64,000 nucleotides of DNA from Rhodospirillaceae bacterium (GTDB lineage Bacteria > Pseudomonadota > Alphaproteobacteria > DSM-16000 > Inquilinaceae). Each line of letters begins with the position of its first letter. Position 1 is the first letter of the stretch. The stretch spans positions 57,769 through 121,768 of the forward strand of contig JACKIG010000016.1 of NCBI GenBank assembly GCA_020638595.1. The letters run 5' to 3'. The notes under the pieces were generated by a model. The model was not told the DNA's origin. It was given only the letters and a program-made list of their open reading frames with translations, and did not search any database. A program made the position numbers and the translations under genes. This document shows positions 1-9,501 of this stretch, piece after piece.

Positions 1-1
1 C

Positions 2-442
2 ACCAGCTATTTCCTGTCGGCCTTCGGGGAACACCTGATCGCCGAGGAGGTGGAGACGGCGATGGCCGCCGCCACGCGCGAAGCCGGGCTGATGGTCGGC
101 GACTATGCCGTGGGCGCCCTGTTCCCCGGCGAGGAAGACCCCCTGGGCGGGCACCTGTACATCGTGGAGTTCACCAACGCCGCGCCGCAGGCGGAGACGC
201 TGGCCACGCTGGGCGATCACATCAACACGACGCTGCGGGATCTCAACGACGACTACCGCGGCCACAGCAGCGCCCTGCACGCCCCGCGCATCCTCTCCGT
301 CCCGCCCGGCACCTTCGCCGGCTGGATGCGCAAGCGCGGCAAGCTGGGCGGGCAGAACAAGGTCCCCCGCCTGGTCAGCGACCGCGACCTGTTCACCGAC
401 CTCAAGGACTACGCGCGCCAGGCGCTGGCATCCCGGGGCTGA
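2..442 (+). CDS. GH3 auxin-responsive-promoter family protein, C-terminal part
   Basis: The frame is open from base 2, so the gene starts outside the window; 146 codons remain before the stop. The visible part matches the end of GH3-family adenylate-forming enzymes. Near the left edge is SYFLSAFGEHLIAEEVE, and near the end the family-typical WMRKRGKLGGQNKVPR. Plant GH3 proteins conjugate acyl acids to amino acids; the bacterial substrates are not known to me. The gene converges on the sensor kinase that ends 29 bases downstream. Family assignment is firm, function is not. Confidence 0.85.
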   Translation, partial: TSYFLSAFGEHLIAEEVETAMAAATREAGLMVGDYAVGALFPGEEDPLGGHLYIVEFTNAAPQAETLATLGDHINTTLRDLNDDYRGHSSALHAPRILSVPPGTFAGWMRKRGKLGGQNKVPRLVSDRDLFTDLKDYARQALASRG

Positions 443-470
443 CAACGGCGCACCGATGCAGGCCGGCCGC

Positions 471-2168
471 CTATGCTGCGCCCGGGTCCTGATCCAACAG
501 CAGCGGCGGCGCCAGCGGCAGGGTGATGGTGACGGTGGTGCCCTTGCCGACCTCGCTTTCGATCCGTACGTCGCCGGCATGCAGGCTGGTCAGCGCCTTC
601 ACCAGCGCCAGACCCAGGCCACTGCCGCCCTCGCTGCGGGCATAGCGGTTGTCCAGCTGCTGGAAGGGCTGCATCACGCGCTCCAGCTGGTCGGCCGGAA
701 TGCCGCAGCCCGTGTCCGTCACGCGCAGGGCGATCGTCTGGTCGGACAGCATCTCCGCACTGAGGACGACCGAGCCGCCCTTCGGCGTGAACTTGATCGC
801 GTTGGTCAGCAGGTTGAACAGGACCTGCTTGATCGCCCGGGGATCGGCCACCACCGGCGGCAGGTTCGGCGGTATGCGCGTCGTCAGCATCAGGCCGGCA
901 CGGTCGGCGCGCACCAGCACCAGCCGTGCGGCCCCCGCAAGCACCGCCGACAGGTCGACATGGGCCAGTTCGACCTCCAGCGCGCCGGCTTCGATCTTGG
1001 CGATGTCGAGGATGTCGTTGATCAGGTCCAACAGCAGCGAGCCGCTCTCGTAGATATCGCCCGCGTATTCGGCATATTTCTGGACCGCGGTCGGCCCCAG
1101 CTGCTGTTCGCGGATGATCTCGGAAAAGCCGAGGATCGCGTTCAGCGGCGTGCGCAACTCGTGGCTCATGGTCGCCAGGAAATGGGACTTGGCGATGTTC
1201 GCCTGTTCGGCCGCGTTCTTCGCCTCCAACAGCGCCGATTCCATCGACTTGAGCTCTGTGATGTCGACGATGGTGGCCAGCAACAGCGGCTGGTCGCCAA
1301 ACGATATGACCACCGCCGAAATCAACGTCCATCGCTTTTGCCCGCCGGCGGGTGCAATCGCGACCTCCAGCCCGTCGACGGTGCCGTTGGCGCCGATCCG
1401 CTCGACGAAGGCCCGCCGATGGGCCTCCTGCTCGAAGATGCCGATCAGGTCCTGGCCGACGACCCGATCGGGGCTGGTTCCCCACAGGTCGGCGGTGCGC
1501 TGGTTGGCGAAGGTGATGCGCGTCTCGTCCAAGGTCGTGATGACGATGGGCAGCGGCGCGGCACCGAGAACGGCCCGCAGGCGGAAACTCGCCTGCATCA
1601 GTTCGTCGCGCCGCCCCGCAAGCTGTACCTCCACCGGCCGGCGGGCCTCATCGGCCGTTGCCTGCGCGGTCTGCAGGTCGCGCAGCTGCTTGTAGGACCT
1701 GAGCGCCATGATCGCCGCCGCCCGCAGGGCCGCCGTCCCGTCGTCCGGGCCTTCGACCACGCAGGCGTTGATGTCGCACGTCGCCGCGACCTCGTGGGCG
1801 AACTGCTCCAGACACCGGCCCGCGCGCACCACGATGCGCGTCAGGGCATTGGCCCGGATCTCCCGGATATGGTGGATGATGCCGGGCGGTTCGCCCTCCG
1901 CCAGCACGGCCGCGTCGATGACCACAAGCGCGATGTCATTGTCATGGTCCAGCAGGCCCAGCGCATCCGCCTTCGATGCGGCGAACCGCAGGCACATCGG
2001 GGCGCCGGCGAAGACAAGGTCCGCCAGGGCGCATTGCACCGCGTCGCGGCGGCACCCGTCCGGTTCGACGACCAGGATGGTCCAGCCCGCTTCGTCGGAT
2101 GCCAGCGGACGCGACTGTCCCCCCGCGCTTCCTTCTGAAATTGCGCTGCTTGCCCTCAGTTCAGACAT
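471..2168 (-). CDS. PAS-domain sensor histidine kinase with N-terminal receiver-like domain
   Basis: This 565-residue protein has no clear membrane segment and is probably cytoplasmic. Residues 28-155 resemble a response-regulator receiver fold (ILVVEPD, LVVID), but I do not see the conserved lysine. A PAS domain follows at about 200-305. HisKA carries MSHELRTPLNAILGF with the phospho-acceptor His336. The ATPase domain has an N-box (NLLTNAIKF, near 452), DTGCGIP (near 485) and GSGLGLALV (near 515). No response regulator lies beside it, so it looks like an orphan kinase; its signal and partner cannot be read from the sequence. The catalytic boxes are intact. Confidence 0.9.
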   Translation of the reverse strand: MSELRASSAISEGSAGGQSRPLASDEAGWTILVVEPDGCRRDAVQCALADLVFAGAPMCLRFAASKADALGLLDHDNDIALVVIDAAVLAEGEPPGIIHHIREIRANALTRIVVRAGRCLEQFAHEVAATCDINACVVEGPDDGTAALRAAAIMALRSYKQLRDLQTAQATADEARRPVEVQLAGRRDELMQASFRLRAVLGAAPLPIVITTLDETRITFANQRTADLWGTSPDRVVGQDLIGIFEQEAHRRAFVERIGANGTVDGLEVAIAPAGGQKRWTLISAVVISFGDQPLLLATIVDITELKSMESALLEAKNAAEQANIAKSHFLATMSHELRTPLNAILGFSEIIREQQLGPTAVQKYAEYAGDIYESGSLLLDLINDILDIAKIEAGALEVELAHVDLSAVLAGAARLVLVRADRAGLMLTTRIPPNLPPVVADPRAIKQVLFNLLTNAIKFTPKGGSVVLSAEMLSDQTIALRVTDTGCGIPADQLERVMQPFQQLDNRYARSEGGSGLGLALVKALTSLHAGDVRIESEVGKGTTVTITLPLAPPLLLDQDPGAA

Positions 2169-2404
2169 TTCCTGTTAGTCACCGAACACCCGCTTCTGCG
2201 GGGTGCGCCACAAGGCTTGGGCGTTGCCTTCGATAAGACACATCTGTGCGCGATTTGTCGACAGATGTCGCAATCGCCCTGTTCCGCCCGTCTGCGCCGC
2301 AAACGCGCCGGATCGCCGACCGGTTCGCGGATTGTTCCTGCCCCGCCGCCAACCGCTTTTCGCACTGCAACAAGATTTCAGCAGACAAGGCCAATGATCC
2401 GCCA

Positions 2405-2433
2405 TTGATCGACAAGTTCCCGCACCCTATATT
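2405..2433 (+). promoter_or_regulatory. Predicted sigma70-type promoter
   Basis: TTGATC (2405-2410) and TATATT (2428-2433) are separated by exactly 17 bases, close to the housekeeping consensus. They sit just upstream of a small gene that starts at 2459 or 2471, in an intergenic stretch clearly lower in G+C than its surroundings. Transcription would begin near 2440 and give a very short leader. This is a motif match only. Confidence 0.45.
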
Positions 2434-2470
2434 CGGAGGGATTCAAGATTTCCTGACAATGAGGGGGATC

Positions 2471-2665
2471 ATGCCTCGCGCAGAGAGGATAGTAACCGTC
2501 GACGGCGAGCGCCTGGGTGATTTGATCGCGTTGGATGACAAGTTCATGTTTTACACGACCCATCAACAGCTGCTCGACATGGACGGTAAAGTATTTCGCC
2601 GGTTCGAGGATCTCCAGGAGGAAATCAATCGAACCCGTAACAAAAGAATACGCCGCGCGGCGTGA
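2471..2665 (+). CDS. Small conserved-looking hypothetical protein (64 aa)
   Basis: I do not recognise this protein. It is charged, soluble, and ends in a basic RNKRIRRAA tail. The ATG at 2471 is chosen because a purine run (GAGGGGG, 2461-2467) precedes it, although the 3-base gap is short; the ATG at 2459 would add four residues but lacks a ribosome-binding site. It has its own predicted promoter (2405-2433) and stands alone. The lower G+C of the region makes recent acquisition or a regulatory role possible, but nothing supports either directly. Confidence 0.55.
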   Translation: MPRAERIVTVDGERLGDLIALDDKFMFYTTHQQLLDMDGKVFRRFEDLQEEINRTRNKRIRRAA

Positions 2666-3094
2666 ATCACAACGGTTCCGATGGAGGATTAACGGCGGCT
2701 GATGCACTGGCCCCCATTGGGGAGCCCAGTCGCTGCTATTCGCCTACCAGCCTGAACCACTATAGACGGTTACTTATATAGACTCCTGGAAACAAACTTA
2801 TTCCGCCCATCGAAACGCGCGGGGCGCCGTGAGAACAAGGTAAATAATTGTCTAACGTCTTTGCCTTGGCGTTATTCCCGAGGCCAACGCCCGCGCTGCG
2901 ACGTACGGGCCGTACGCCCGACGCTTGAACAGGGCGCGGCGCGGCCGCCGTAGCACTTAAGATAGAAAAATTATCAAATACAACCAATCAATAGGATATA
3001 GATCCGATACCCTGTTTCATATCGATGGATGTCGGCCCGACGATCCCGTCGTATCGACGGGATCGGACCACGCTCCAGCGGCATCGTCCACGCG
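2666..3094. other. Intergenic region, no gene seen
   Basis: About 430 bases with much lower G+C than the rest of the window, particularly 2760-2860 and 2950-3030. A short inverted repeat CGTACGG-G-CCGTACG lies at 2902-2916. A 75-codon reading frame on the minus strand has no recognisable protein features. I see no tRNA or convincing small RNA. Confidence 0.5.
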
Positions 3095-5788
3095 TCACGC
3101 CCGGCCCGTCAGGTCAAGCTCGACACTGACCAGCGACGGATCGTCGGGAACGTTGGACTGGTGGAATCCCAGGACCTTGCACAGCTTCAGCATCGACTCG
3201 TTTTCCCGCAGGACGTCGCCGACGATGCGTCCGATACCGCGGCCCCGGGCATAGTCGATGATTCGCCGCATCAGCACCGGGCCGAAGCCGAGGCCGGTCA
3301 TGTCGCCGCGCACCAGCAGGGCGTATTCCGCCGTTTCCCGGTCGGCATCGGTGACGATGCTGACGACGCCGAACAGCTCCGTCTTGCCGGGGATTCCGTG
3401 TTCGGTGACGATCAGTGCCATCTCCCGGTCATAGTCGATCTGGGTGAACCGGGCGGCCATCACATGCGTCAGCGCCCGGATGGGGGCGAAGAAGCGTAGT
3501 CTGATTTCCTCGGGGCTCAGCTTGGCAAATGCCGCCTGCAATGACGGCTCATCCTCCGGCACCACCGGGCGCAAGAGCAGTTCCCGCCCGTCGCCGACGG
3601 GAATGCGCTCCTCCAGCTCCTTCGGATAGGGGCGGATGGCCAGCCTGTTCGTGCTCGGCTCGGTCGAGGGGGCGACGCCGACATGGGAATTGAGCGCGAT
3701 CACCCCGTACTCGTCGACCAGCAGCGGATTGATGGCGAGTTCGGTGATCTCGCTGAAATCGGTGGCCAGCTGGGCCACCTTCATCAGCGTCAGCGCCACG
3801 GCATCGATGTTGGCGGCCGGAAACGTCCGATGGCCCTCCAGCAGGCGGTACACCCGCGTACGCGACATGACCTCGCGCGCCAGATGCATGTTCAGGGGCG
3901 GCAATGCCAGGGCATTGTCATCGATGACGTCGGTGCCCGTACCGCCTTCCCCGAACAGGACGATGGGGCCGAACAGCGGGTCGCACGTGATGGCGGCCAC
4001 CAGCTCGTGCGCGCCGGGCCTGCGGACCATCGGCTGTACCGTGAAGCCGGTGATCCGTGCGCCCGGGCGCGTACGGCCCAGGCGCGCCACCATGGCGATG
4101 GCGGCATCCCGTGCCGCCATGGGGCCGGCGACGCCCAGGGCGACGCCCTTGACCTCCGACCGGTTGGGGATGTCGGGCGACACGATCTTGACCGCCACGT
4201 CGCCGCCGAATTCCGCCGCCAGGGCCGCCACGTCCTCCGGATCCCGCCCGACCGCCGTGCGCACGGCCGGGATGGCATAGGATGTCAGCAGCTCAAGCGA
4301 CTCCGGTTCGGTCAGCCAGCTTCGCCCCTCCGCCAGGGCCTGGGCGATCGTGGCGCGGGCACGCGCCGTCTCCGGTACGAACGTCTCCGGCACCGAAGGC
4401 GGCGTTTCCATCAGCATTTCCTGGTTGCGCCGATAGCGCACCAGATGCACGAAGGCCCGCACGGCTTGGTCGGGGGTCGAATAGGTGGGCAGGCGCTGTT
4501 CGGAAAACAGCCGGCGGGGTCCGTTCGCATCGGCATCCCCGACCCAGCTGGTCAGGGCCGTCGGCCGTCGCCGCCCCTTGAACACGTCGACGACCGCCTG
4601 GGCGGCGTCATCGCGCGACGCCATCGCCGTGGGGCAATTGATCACCAGCAGGCCGTCGACCCCCTTGTCGTCGGCGATGGCGCCGATGGCCAGGCGATAG
4701 CGGGTGCCGTTGGCGTCGGAGCCCAGGTCGACGGGCGTACCGTTGGGACCGATCTGCGCGCCGCACCGCTTCAGCGCCGCCTTGGTGTCGTCGCTCAGCT
4801 CCGCCAGCGCGCCCTCGATATCGACCACGGCGTCCGTCGCCAGCATGCCCACGCCGCCGCCATTGGCCACGATGGCCAGCCGCGGCCCGCTGGGCGGCGA
4901 TGCCATGGCCAGCGTTTCCACCGCATCGAACAGCTCTTCCAGGCTGAGGACGCGCAGCATGCCCGCGCGCCGGAACGCCGCGTCGTAGACCGCGTCGGGC
5001 ACGGCGGACGGCACGCCGTGCGACGCCAGCGCCACCGCGCTTTCGACATGCCGCCCCGCCTTGACCACCAGCACGGGCTTTGTCCTGGCCGCCGCCCGGC
5101 CGGCCGACATGAACTTGCGCGCCTCCGTCAATGTTTCGATATACAAAAGAATGGCATGCGTCTCGTAATCATTCGCTAGATAATTGAGAAGATCGCCGAA
5201 ATCCACGTCGGGCATGTCGCCCAGCGAAACCAGATGGGAGAAGCCGACACCCCGGTCATGCGCCCACCCCAGCACCGATGTGACGATGGTGCCGGACTGT
5301 GCCACGAATGCGATGCGCCCCGCCCGCGGCGCGATCGGCGACAGGCTGGCGTTGAGGCGGCGCGAGGGCGCCATCACCCCCAGGCTGTTGGGGCCGATCA
5401 GGCGCAGGCGGTGGGGCCGGACCGCCTCGGCAAGCTGGCGCGTGGTTGCCGCGGCCATGTCGATGCCCCGCCGGTTCGGCCCGGACGAAACCACGACGGC
5501 CGATTTCGTGCCGCGCGCGGCAAGCGCCGCCGCCAAGGCCGGCAACTGGGTGACGGGCGAACAGACGACCGCCAGGTCGGGCTCCATCGGCAGGTCGTCG
5601 ACCGTCGCACACACGGCCGGCCAGTCAGCCAGGTGGGTGCCGGCACCAACGGCGACGATCCGGCCCTTGAACCCCCCCGTCAGCAGGTTTCGCGTCAGCA
5701 CCTGGGCTACCGTGGAATCGGGATCGTCGGCGCCGATGACGGCGATCGACTGGGGCCTAAGCAGGTTTTCGAGGTGTCGCGTGCTCAT
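3095..5788 (-). CDS. pat: Pat-type protein lysine acetyltransferase (acyl-CoA-synthetase-like/ATP-grasp/GNAT fusion)
   Basis: The 897-residue protein has the order seen in bacterial Pat/PatZ enzymes. An ADP-forming acyl-CoA-synthetase-like CoA-binding domain comes first (SIAVIGA near residue 15), then flavodoxin-like subdomains to about 460, an ATP-grasp domain from about 500 to 720, and a C-terminal GNAT domain with the acetyl-CoA loop region GLGFGPVLMRR. Pat enzymes acetylate lysines of metabolic enzymes, classically acetyl-CoA synthetase. The catalytic His of true ADP-forming synthetases was not identified. The ATG at 5788 is chosen because homology begins at MSTRHLENLLRPQSIAV; 5821 is an alternative. 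It is divergent from an acyl-CoA-synthetase-like gene whose product carries the classic Pat target motif. Confidence 0.85.
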   Translation of the reverse strand: MSTRHLENLLRPQSIAVIGADDPDSTVAQVLTRNLLTGGFKGRIVAVGAGTHLADWPAVCATVDDLPMEPDLAVVCSPVTQLPALAAALAARGTKSAVVVSSGPNRRGIDMAAATTRQLAEAVRPHRLRLIGPNSLGVMAPSRRLNASLSPIAPRAGRIAFVAQSGTIVTSVLGWAHDRGVGFSHLVSLGDMPDVDFGDLLNYLANDYETHAILLYIETLTEARKFMSAGRAAARTKPVLVVKAGRHVESAVALASHGVPSAVPDAVYDAAFRRAGMLRVLSLEELFDAVETLAMASPPSGPRLAIVANGGGVGMLATDAVVDIEGALAELSDDTKAALKRCGAQIGPNGTPVDLGSDANGTRYRLAIGAIADDKGVDGLLVINCPTAMASRDDAAQAVVDVFKGRRRPTALTSWVGDADANGPRRLFSEQRLPTYSTPDQAVRAFVHLVRYRRNQEMLMETPPSVPETFVPETARARATIAQALAEGRSWLTEPESLELLTSYAIPAVRTAVGRDPEDVAALAAEFGGDVAVKIVSPDIPNRSEVKGVALGVAGPMAARDAAIAMVARLGRTRPGARITGFTVQPMVRRPGAHELVAAITCDPLFGPIVLFGEGGTGTDVIDDNALALPPLNMHLAREVMSRTRVYRLLEGHRTFPAANIDAVALTLMKVAQLATDFSEITELAINPLLVDEYGVIALNSHVGVAPSTEPSTNRLAIRPYPKELEERIPVGDGRELLLRPVVPEDEPSLQAAFAKLSPEEIRLRFFAPIRALTHVMAARFTQIDYDREMALIVTEHGIPGKTELFGVVSIVTDADRETAEYALLVRGDMTGLGFGPVLMRRIIDYARGRGIGRIVGDVLRENESMLKLCKVLGFHQSNVPDDPSLVSVELDLTGRA

Positions 5789-6108
5789 GTCCGTGGGGGG
5801 AGGAGCGCCTGGCGCTCGCATGATGGGAAACCGGCAGGCGGCAATCCGCCCGGGGTGGCATGGCGCCGCCCGGCCATGGCGGCGGCGCCCGCCGGCGCGC
5901 ACCGCGGCCGAACGGGCCGTCGCCCCTGCTTATAGCATGGTGCCGGGCCGAGGGGTTGCGGCCCGCTTGCCTCACCCGGCGAAATTGTGTCCGTATGACC
6001 GCTGTCGGCGGCCGCCGCGCCGCCGTCGCACCAGCGAGCACGATTGCCAGCGATCGCCTGTCCCCGCCCCCTCCCGCGTGCGGGGCGGGAAAGCGACGGG
6101 ACCCCGCG
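5789..6108. other. Divergent intergenic region between pat and the acyl-CoA ligase
   Basis: About 320 G+C-rich bases between two divergent starts, so the promoters of both genes must lie here. Both reading frames extend into it, but the extensions are low-complexity and do not match either family. I see no clear promoter boxes, repeat or RNA. Confidence 0.5.
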
Positions 6109-7809
6109 ATGGAGACCTTCGGCGAACTGCCTGCGGATGCCGCCAGCCGCGACTATTGGGCGGCCCAGCGCCGCCGCCTGGCCTCCCCGCCTGACGGCGG
6201 CCTGAACATCGCCTTCGAGGCGGTCGACCGCCATGCCGACGGCCCGGACGGCGACCGCCCGGCCCTGCGCTGCATCGATGGCCGCGGCATGGTGGAGGAG
6301 ATCAGCTTTCGCCAGCTGGCGGTGCTGACGAACCGATTCGCCCGGCTGCTCCAGCGTCTGGGCCTGCGCCCCGGCGACGCCGTGTTCACGCTGCTGGGGC
6401 GCGAACCCGCCCTCTACATCACGGCCCTGGGCGCATTGAAGGCCGGCGCGGTGTTCTGCCCGCTGTTTTCGGCCTATGGGCCGGATCCGCTGCGCACGCG
6501 CATGGCGAAGGGCCGCTGCAAAGTGCTGGTGACGTCGGCCCGGCAATGGACGCGCAAGGTGGCGGCCTTCCGCAATGCCTTGCCGGACCTGGAGCACGTC
6601 CTGGTCGTCGACGACCCCTGGGGCCAGGGCGCGCCGGGCGGAACCCTGGATTTCGGGCGCGCGATCGAAGACGCCGATCCCCGGCCCGTTGTCCCGCCGA
6701 CGACCAAGGACGACCCCGCGCTGCTGTTCTTCACCAGCGGCACCACCGGGGCGCCGAAAGGCGCGCTGCATGCCCACGAGGCCGTCGTGGTGCATCACGC
6801 GACCGCGCGCGGGGTCTTCGGGCTCGCCCCCGGGGATATCTTCTGGTGCACTGCCGATCCCGGCTGGGTGACGGGGACCGTCTACGGGATCCTGGCGCCG
6901 CTGACCGCGGGCGCCACGGTCATCGCCGACCGGGAAGAGTTCGACGCCGTCCGCTGGTACCGCCTTTTGCAGGAGCAATCCGTCGCAGTGTGGTACACTG
7001 CGCCAACGGCAATCCGCATGCTCATGCGGCTCGACGCGACCGCCGAAGGCCGCGCCCTCACCGATACGCTGGACTTGTCGGCCCTGCGGCTGGCGGCCAG
7101 CGTTGGGGAGCCGCTCAATCCACAAGCCGTGCTTTGGGGGAAGGAACGCCTCGGGAAACCGTTTCACGATACGTGGTGGCAAACGGAGACCGGGGGAATC
7201 ATGATCGCCAACGTGCCGGGTGTGGACATCCGGCCGGGGTCGATGGGCAAGCCGCTGCCGGGCGTGCAGGCGGACGTGGTGGATCGCCGGCCGGACGGCC
7301 GGATCGTTCCGGTATCGGCGCCGGACACCACGGGCATTCTGGCCCTGCGCACCGGCTGGCCATCGCAGTTCCGCAGCTACATCGATGAAGACGACCGCTA
7401 CCGGTCGTCGTTCGCCGACGGCTGGTACCTGTCGGGCGACCTGGCCCGCAAGGACGCGGACGGCTATTTCTGGTTCGTCGGCCGGGCCGACGACGTCATC
7501 AAATCGGCGGGGCACCTGATCGGCCCGTTCGAGGTCGAATCCGCGCTGATGGATCACCCGGCGGTGGCGGAAGTCGGCGTGGCAGGGCGGCCCGACGCGA
7601 TCGCCGGCGAGATCGTGCGCGCCTATGTCACCCTGAAGCCCGGCTTCGACGCCGACGAGGCGCTGCGGCGTTCGCTGCTGGCCCAGGCCCGCCAGCGCCT
7701 GGGGGCCGCCGTGGCCCCCCGGGAAATCGTCTTTGTGGAAAACCTTCCGAAAACCAATTCGGGCAAGATCCTGCGCCGTGAGCTGCGCGCGCTCGGCGAT
7801 GGACCCTGA
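6109..7809 (+). CDS. AMP-forming acyl-CoA/acyl-acid ligase, acetyl-CoA synthetase-like
   Basis: This 566-residue member of the ANL superfamily should activate a carboxylic acid with ATP, then pass it to CoA or to a carrier protein. Visible motifs are the P-loop FFTSGTTGAPKG (about 207-218), TWWQTETGG (about 353), WYLSGDLARKD (about 437) and the C-terminal PKTNSGKILRR (about 546). The last contains the catalytic lysine and matches the PX4GK signature that Pat enzymes acetylate. It is shorter than acetyl-CoA synthetase (about 650 residues) and lacks its long N-terminus, so the substrate may be a longer or branched acid. An acyl carrier protein gene follows 91 bases downstream, so loading of that carrier is plausible. 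Confidence 0.88.
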   Translation: METFGELPADAASRDYWAAQRRRLASPPDGGLNIAFEAVDRHADGPDGDRPALRCIDGRGMVEEISFRQLAVLTNRFARLLQRLGLRPGDAVFTLLGREPALYITALGALKAGAVFCPLFSAYGPDPLRTRMAKGRCKVLVTSARQWTRKVAAFRNALPDLEHVLVVDDPWGQGAPGGTLDFGRAIEDADPRPVVPPTTKDDPALLFFTSGTTGAPKGALHAHEAVVVHHATARGVFGLAPGDIFWCTADPGWVTGTVYGILAPLTAGATVIADREEFDAVRWYRLLQEQSVAVWYTAPTAIRMLMRLDATAEGRALTDTLDLSALRLAASVGEPLNPQAVLWGKERLGKPFHDTWWQTETGGIMIANVPGVDIRPGSMGKPLPGVQADVVDRRPDGRIVPVSAPDTTGILALRTGWPSQFRSYIDEDDRYRSSFADGWYLSGDLARKDADGYFWFVGRADDVIKSAGHLIGPFEVESALMDHPAVAEVGVAGRPDAIAGEIVRAYVTLKPGFDADEALRRSLLAQARQRLGAAVAPREIVFVENLPKTNSGKILRRELRALGDGP

Positions 7810-7900
7810 TCGGCAGCCCATGCGCCCGAACCGGATCGTGCCAGATGCCCGTAATACCGACCCCTGCGCCGCCGGCACCGCGGCGGGATGAGGCCCAACC

Positions 7901-8176
7901 ATGCATCCAGAAGAAATCAGGCAAATGATCCTGGATCTCTTGCGGGAAATCTGTCCGGACGCCGAGATCGGGGAGATCGAGGCCGGTGTGAGCTTTCGCG
8001 ACCAGTTCGAATTCGATTCGATCGACTTCCTCAACCTGGTGCTGGCGACGGAGAAGATCCTGAGCCTGCGCATTCCCGAGATCGACTATCCGCGCCTGTC
8101 CAGCCTGGATGGCTGCATCGGCTATCTGGTGCCGAAGGTCGCCGAGGCGCGCGAGGCCGAGCGGCGCATGGCCTGA
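7901..8176 (+). CDS. Acyl carrier protein
   Basis: A 91-residue acidic helical protein with the carrier motif FDSIDFLNLV. Ser40 is the expected phosphopantetheine attachment site. It starts with ATG behind a GGGATGAGG ribosome-binding region. It follows an adenylate-forming ligase on the same strand and faces a LuxC-type reductase, an SGNH-like protein and an MBOAT acyltransferase. That context suggests a dedicated carrier for acyl transfer rather than the housekeeping AcpP, which normally sits between fabG and fabF. The thioester it carries is unknown. Confidence 0.9.
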   Translation: MHPEEIRQMILDLLREICPDAEIGEIEAGVSFRDQFEFDSIDFLNLVLATEKILSLRIPEIDYPRLSSLDGCIGYLVPKVAEAREAERRMA

Positions 8177-8227
8177 TCCGCGCTGGAATTGCGCAGGCGC
8201 CAGCCATCGGGCCGGGTCAGCCGGATG

Positions 8228-9487
8228 TCATCCTGCACTGGCCGCGCCGCACCCCCCGACCCTTATGGCGACCTCGCGCGTGAATTGATCGAACAGGTCG
8301 CTGCCGTCCCAGACGTAATCGAAGGCCAGGGCTTCGCCCACGGGCACGATCCGGTCGACGGCCCCGGCCGGCAGCCGGCCGAGGGCCTGTTCGATCTCGC
8401 CACGGTCGAACCCATGGACACCGACCGTCTGGACCTTACGGTCGAACAGGGCAAACGCCTGCCCCAGGCCGGGCACCGTCATCTCCAGGAACAGGCCGTT
8501 GCCGCCGTGCAGGTCGCCCAGGGTGGCATCCCACCGCCGCAGCGCCAGGCGGGCCGGTCCTGCGGCCGTGCCGGGTTCCAGGCTTGCCGCACCCCCGGCC
8601 GCGGCCATGGCATGTGCCGCCGTCAGCCGCGCCATCTGCTGTGCCGGCAACAGCGACCACCCCCGCGCGGCCACGACTGCCTGCACCGCCGGCCAGAAGC
8701 GTTCCCGGGCTTCGGCCGCTTGCTGTTGCGACCCCGTCCACACCACCAGCCGGGGGGAGGCGCAGGCCTGCTGGTCGAACCAGAAGGCATCGTTGGCGAA
8801 CCCGTCGACCACCGCGGCCCAGTCGGCGCCCGCCGCCGCCAGGATCGCGCGCGCGGACAGGACGGCGGCGGACAAGCGGTCGCCGAACGCCAGATCCACG
8901 GCCCGCGGCGGCAACGGCAGGGACCGCAAGGCCCGCACCGTGTCGTCCCCGCCCCAGATCACCCGGACATCGCAGACACGGCTCAACTCCGCGCTGACCG
9001 CGTCATCGTGCGGATAGCGCACCACCAGCAGGCGCTGGCGGACCGCCCCATGGGTTTCGTCGTCCAGGCACCGCCCCAGGATGCCCAGCAGGACGTCCAG
9101 CTGCGGCCCCGTCCGGGTCGACAGCCGCAGGACGCCGGCATTGCCGGCAAGCAGGCTGACGACCCAGGAATAGACGAACAGCGTGTCCACATTGGCCGGC
9201 GCGAAGTGCACGGCCAGGCCGCGTGCCCGTCGGACGCGCCCCTGATTGCGGCATTCGAAGTCGCGGCGCATCTCCTCCACATGCGCGGGACGCAGCCAAT
9301 GGGCCAGGGCCATCAGCTCCGGATAGGCCTGCATGGCGTGGTCGCGCAGGATCGCCAGCGACAGGGCCCGCGTGAACGCGGCCGCCTCCGCCGAAAAGGG
9401 GGCAAGCGGCCCGGCGGCGGCGACGGCGTGCAACCCCGCCCGCCAATCGCCCTGCACCACCGGTCCCGCCAAGATTTCCACCGCCAT
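8228..9487 (-). CDS. LuxC-type acyl-CoA reductase
   Basis: The 419-residue protein matches the LuxC acyl-CoA reductase family, which reduces acyl thioesters to aldehydes with NADPH through a covalent acyl-cysteine. The diagnostic stretches are HFAPANVDTLFVYSW and SLLAGNAGVLRLS (about 95-123) and FWFDQQACASPRLVVW, with the likely nucleophile Cys242. The ATG at 9487 is where homology begins. No luciferase or LuxE genes are present, so light production is not implied. It follows the SGNH-like gene after 14 bases and probably shares its transcript. With the ligase and carrier protein across the divide it could provide an aldehyde-level acyl group. Confidence 0.82.
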   Translation of the reverse strand: MAVEILAGPVVQGDWRAGLHAVAAAGPLAPFSAEAAAFTRALSLAILRDHAMQAYPELMALAHWLRPAHVEEMRRDFECRNQGRVRRARGLAVHFAPANVDTLFVYSWVVSLLAGNAGVLRLSTRTGPQLDVLLGILGRCLDDETHGAVRQRLLVVRYPHDDAVSAELSRVCDVRVIWGGDDTVRALRSLPLPPRAVDLAFGDRLSAAVLSARAILAAAGADWAAVVDGFANDAFWFDQQACASPRLVVWTGSQQQAAEARERFWPAVQAVVAARGWSLLPAQQMARLTAAHAMAAAGGAASLEPGTAAGPARLALRRWDATLGDLHGGNGLFLEMTVPGLGQAFALFDRKVQTVGVHGFDRGEIEQALGRLPAGAVDRIVPVGEALAFDYVWDGSDLFDQFTREVAIRVGGCGAASAG

Positions 9488-9501
9488 ATCCGCGCGTCCC
9501 G

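Noticed and set aside
2760..2987. A 75-codon minus-strand reading frame in an A+T-rich gap
   Set aside because: No ribosome-binding site, no recognisable protein pattern, and mixed composition across the frame.
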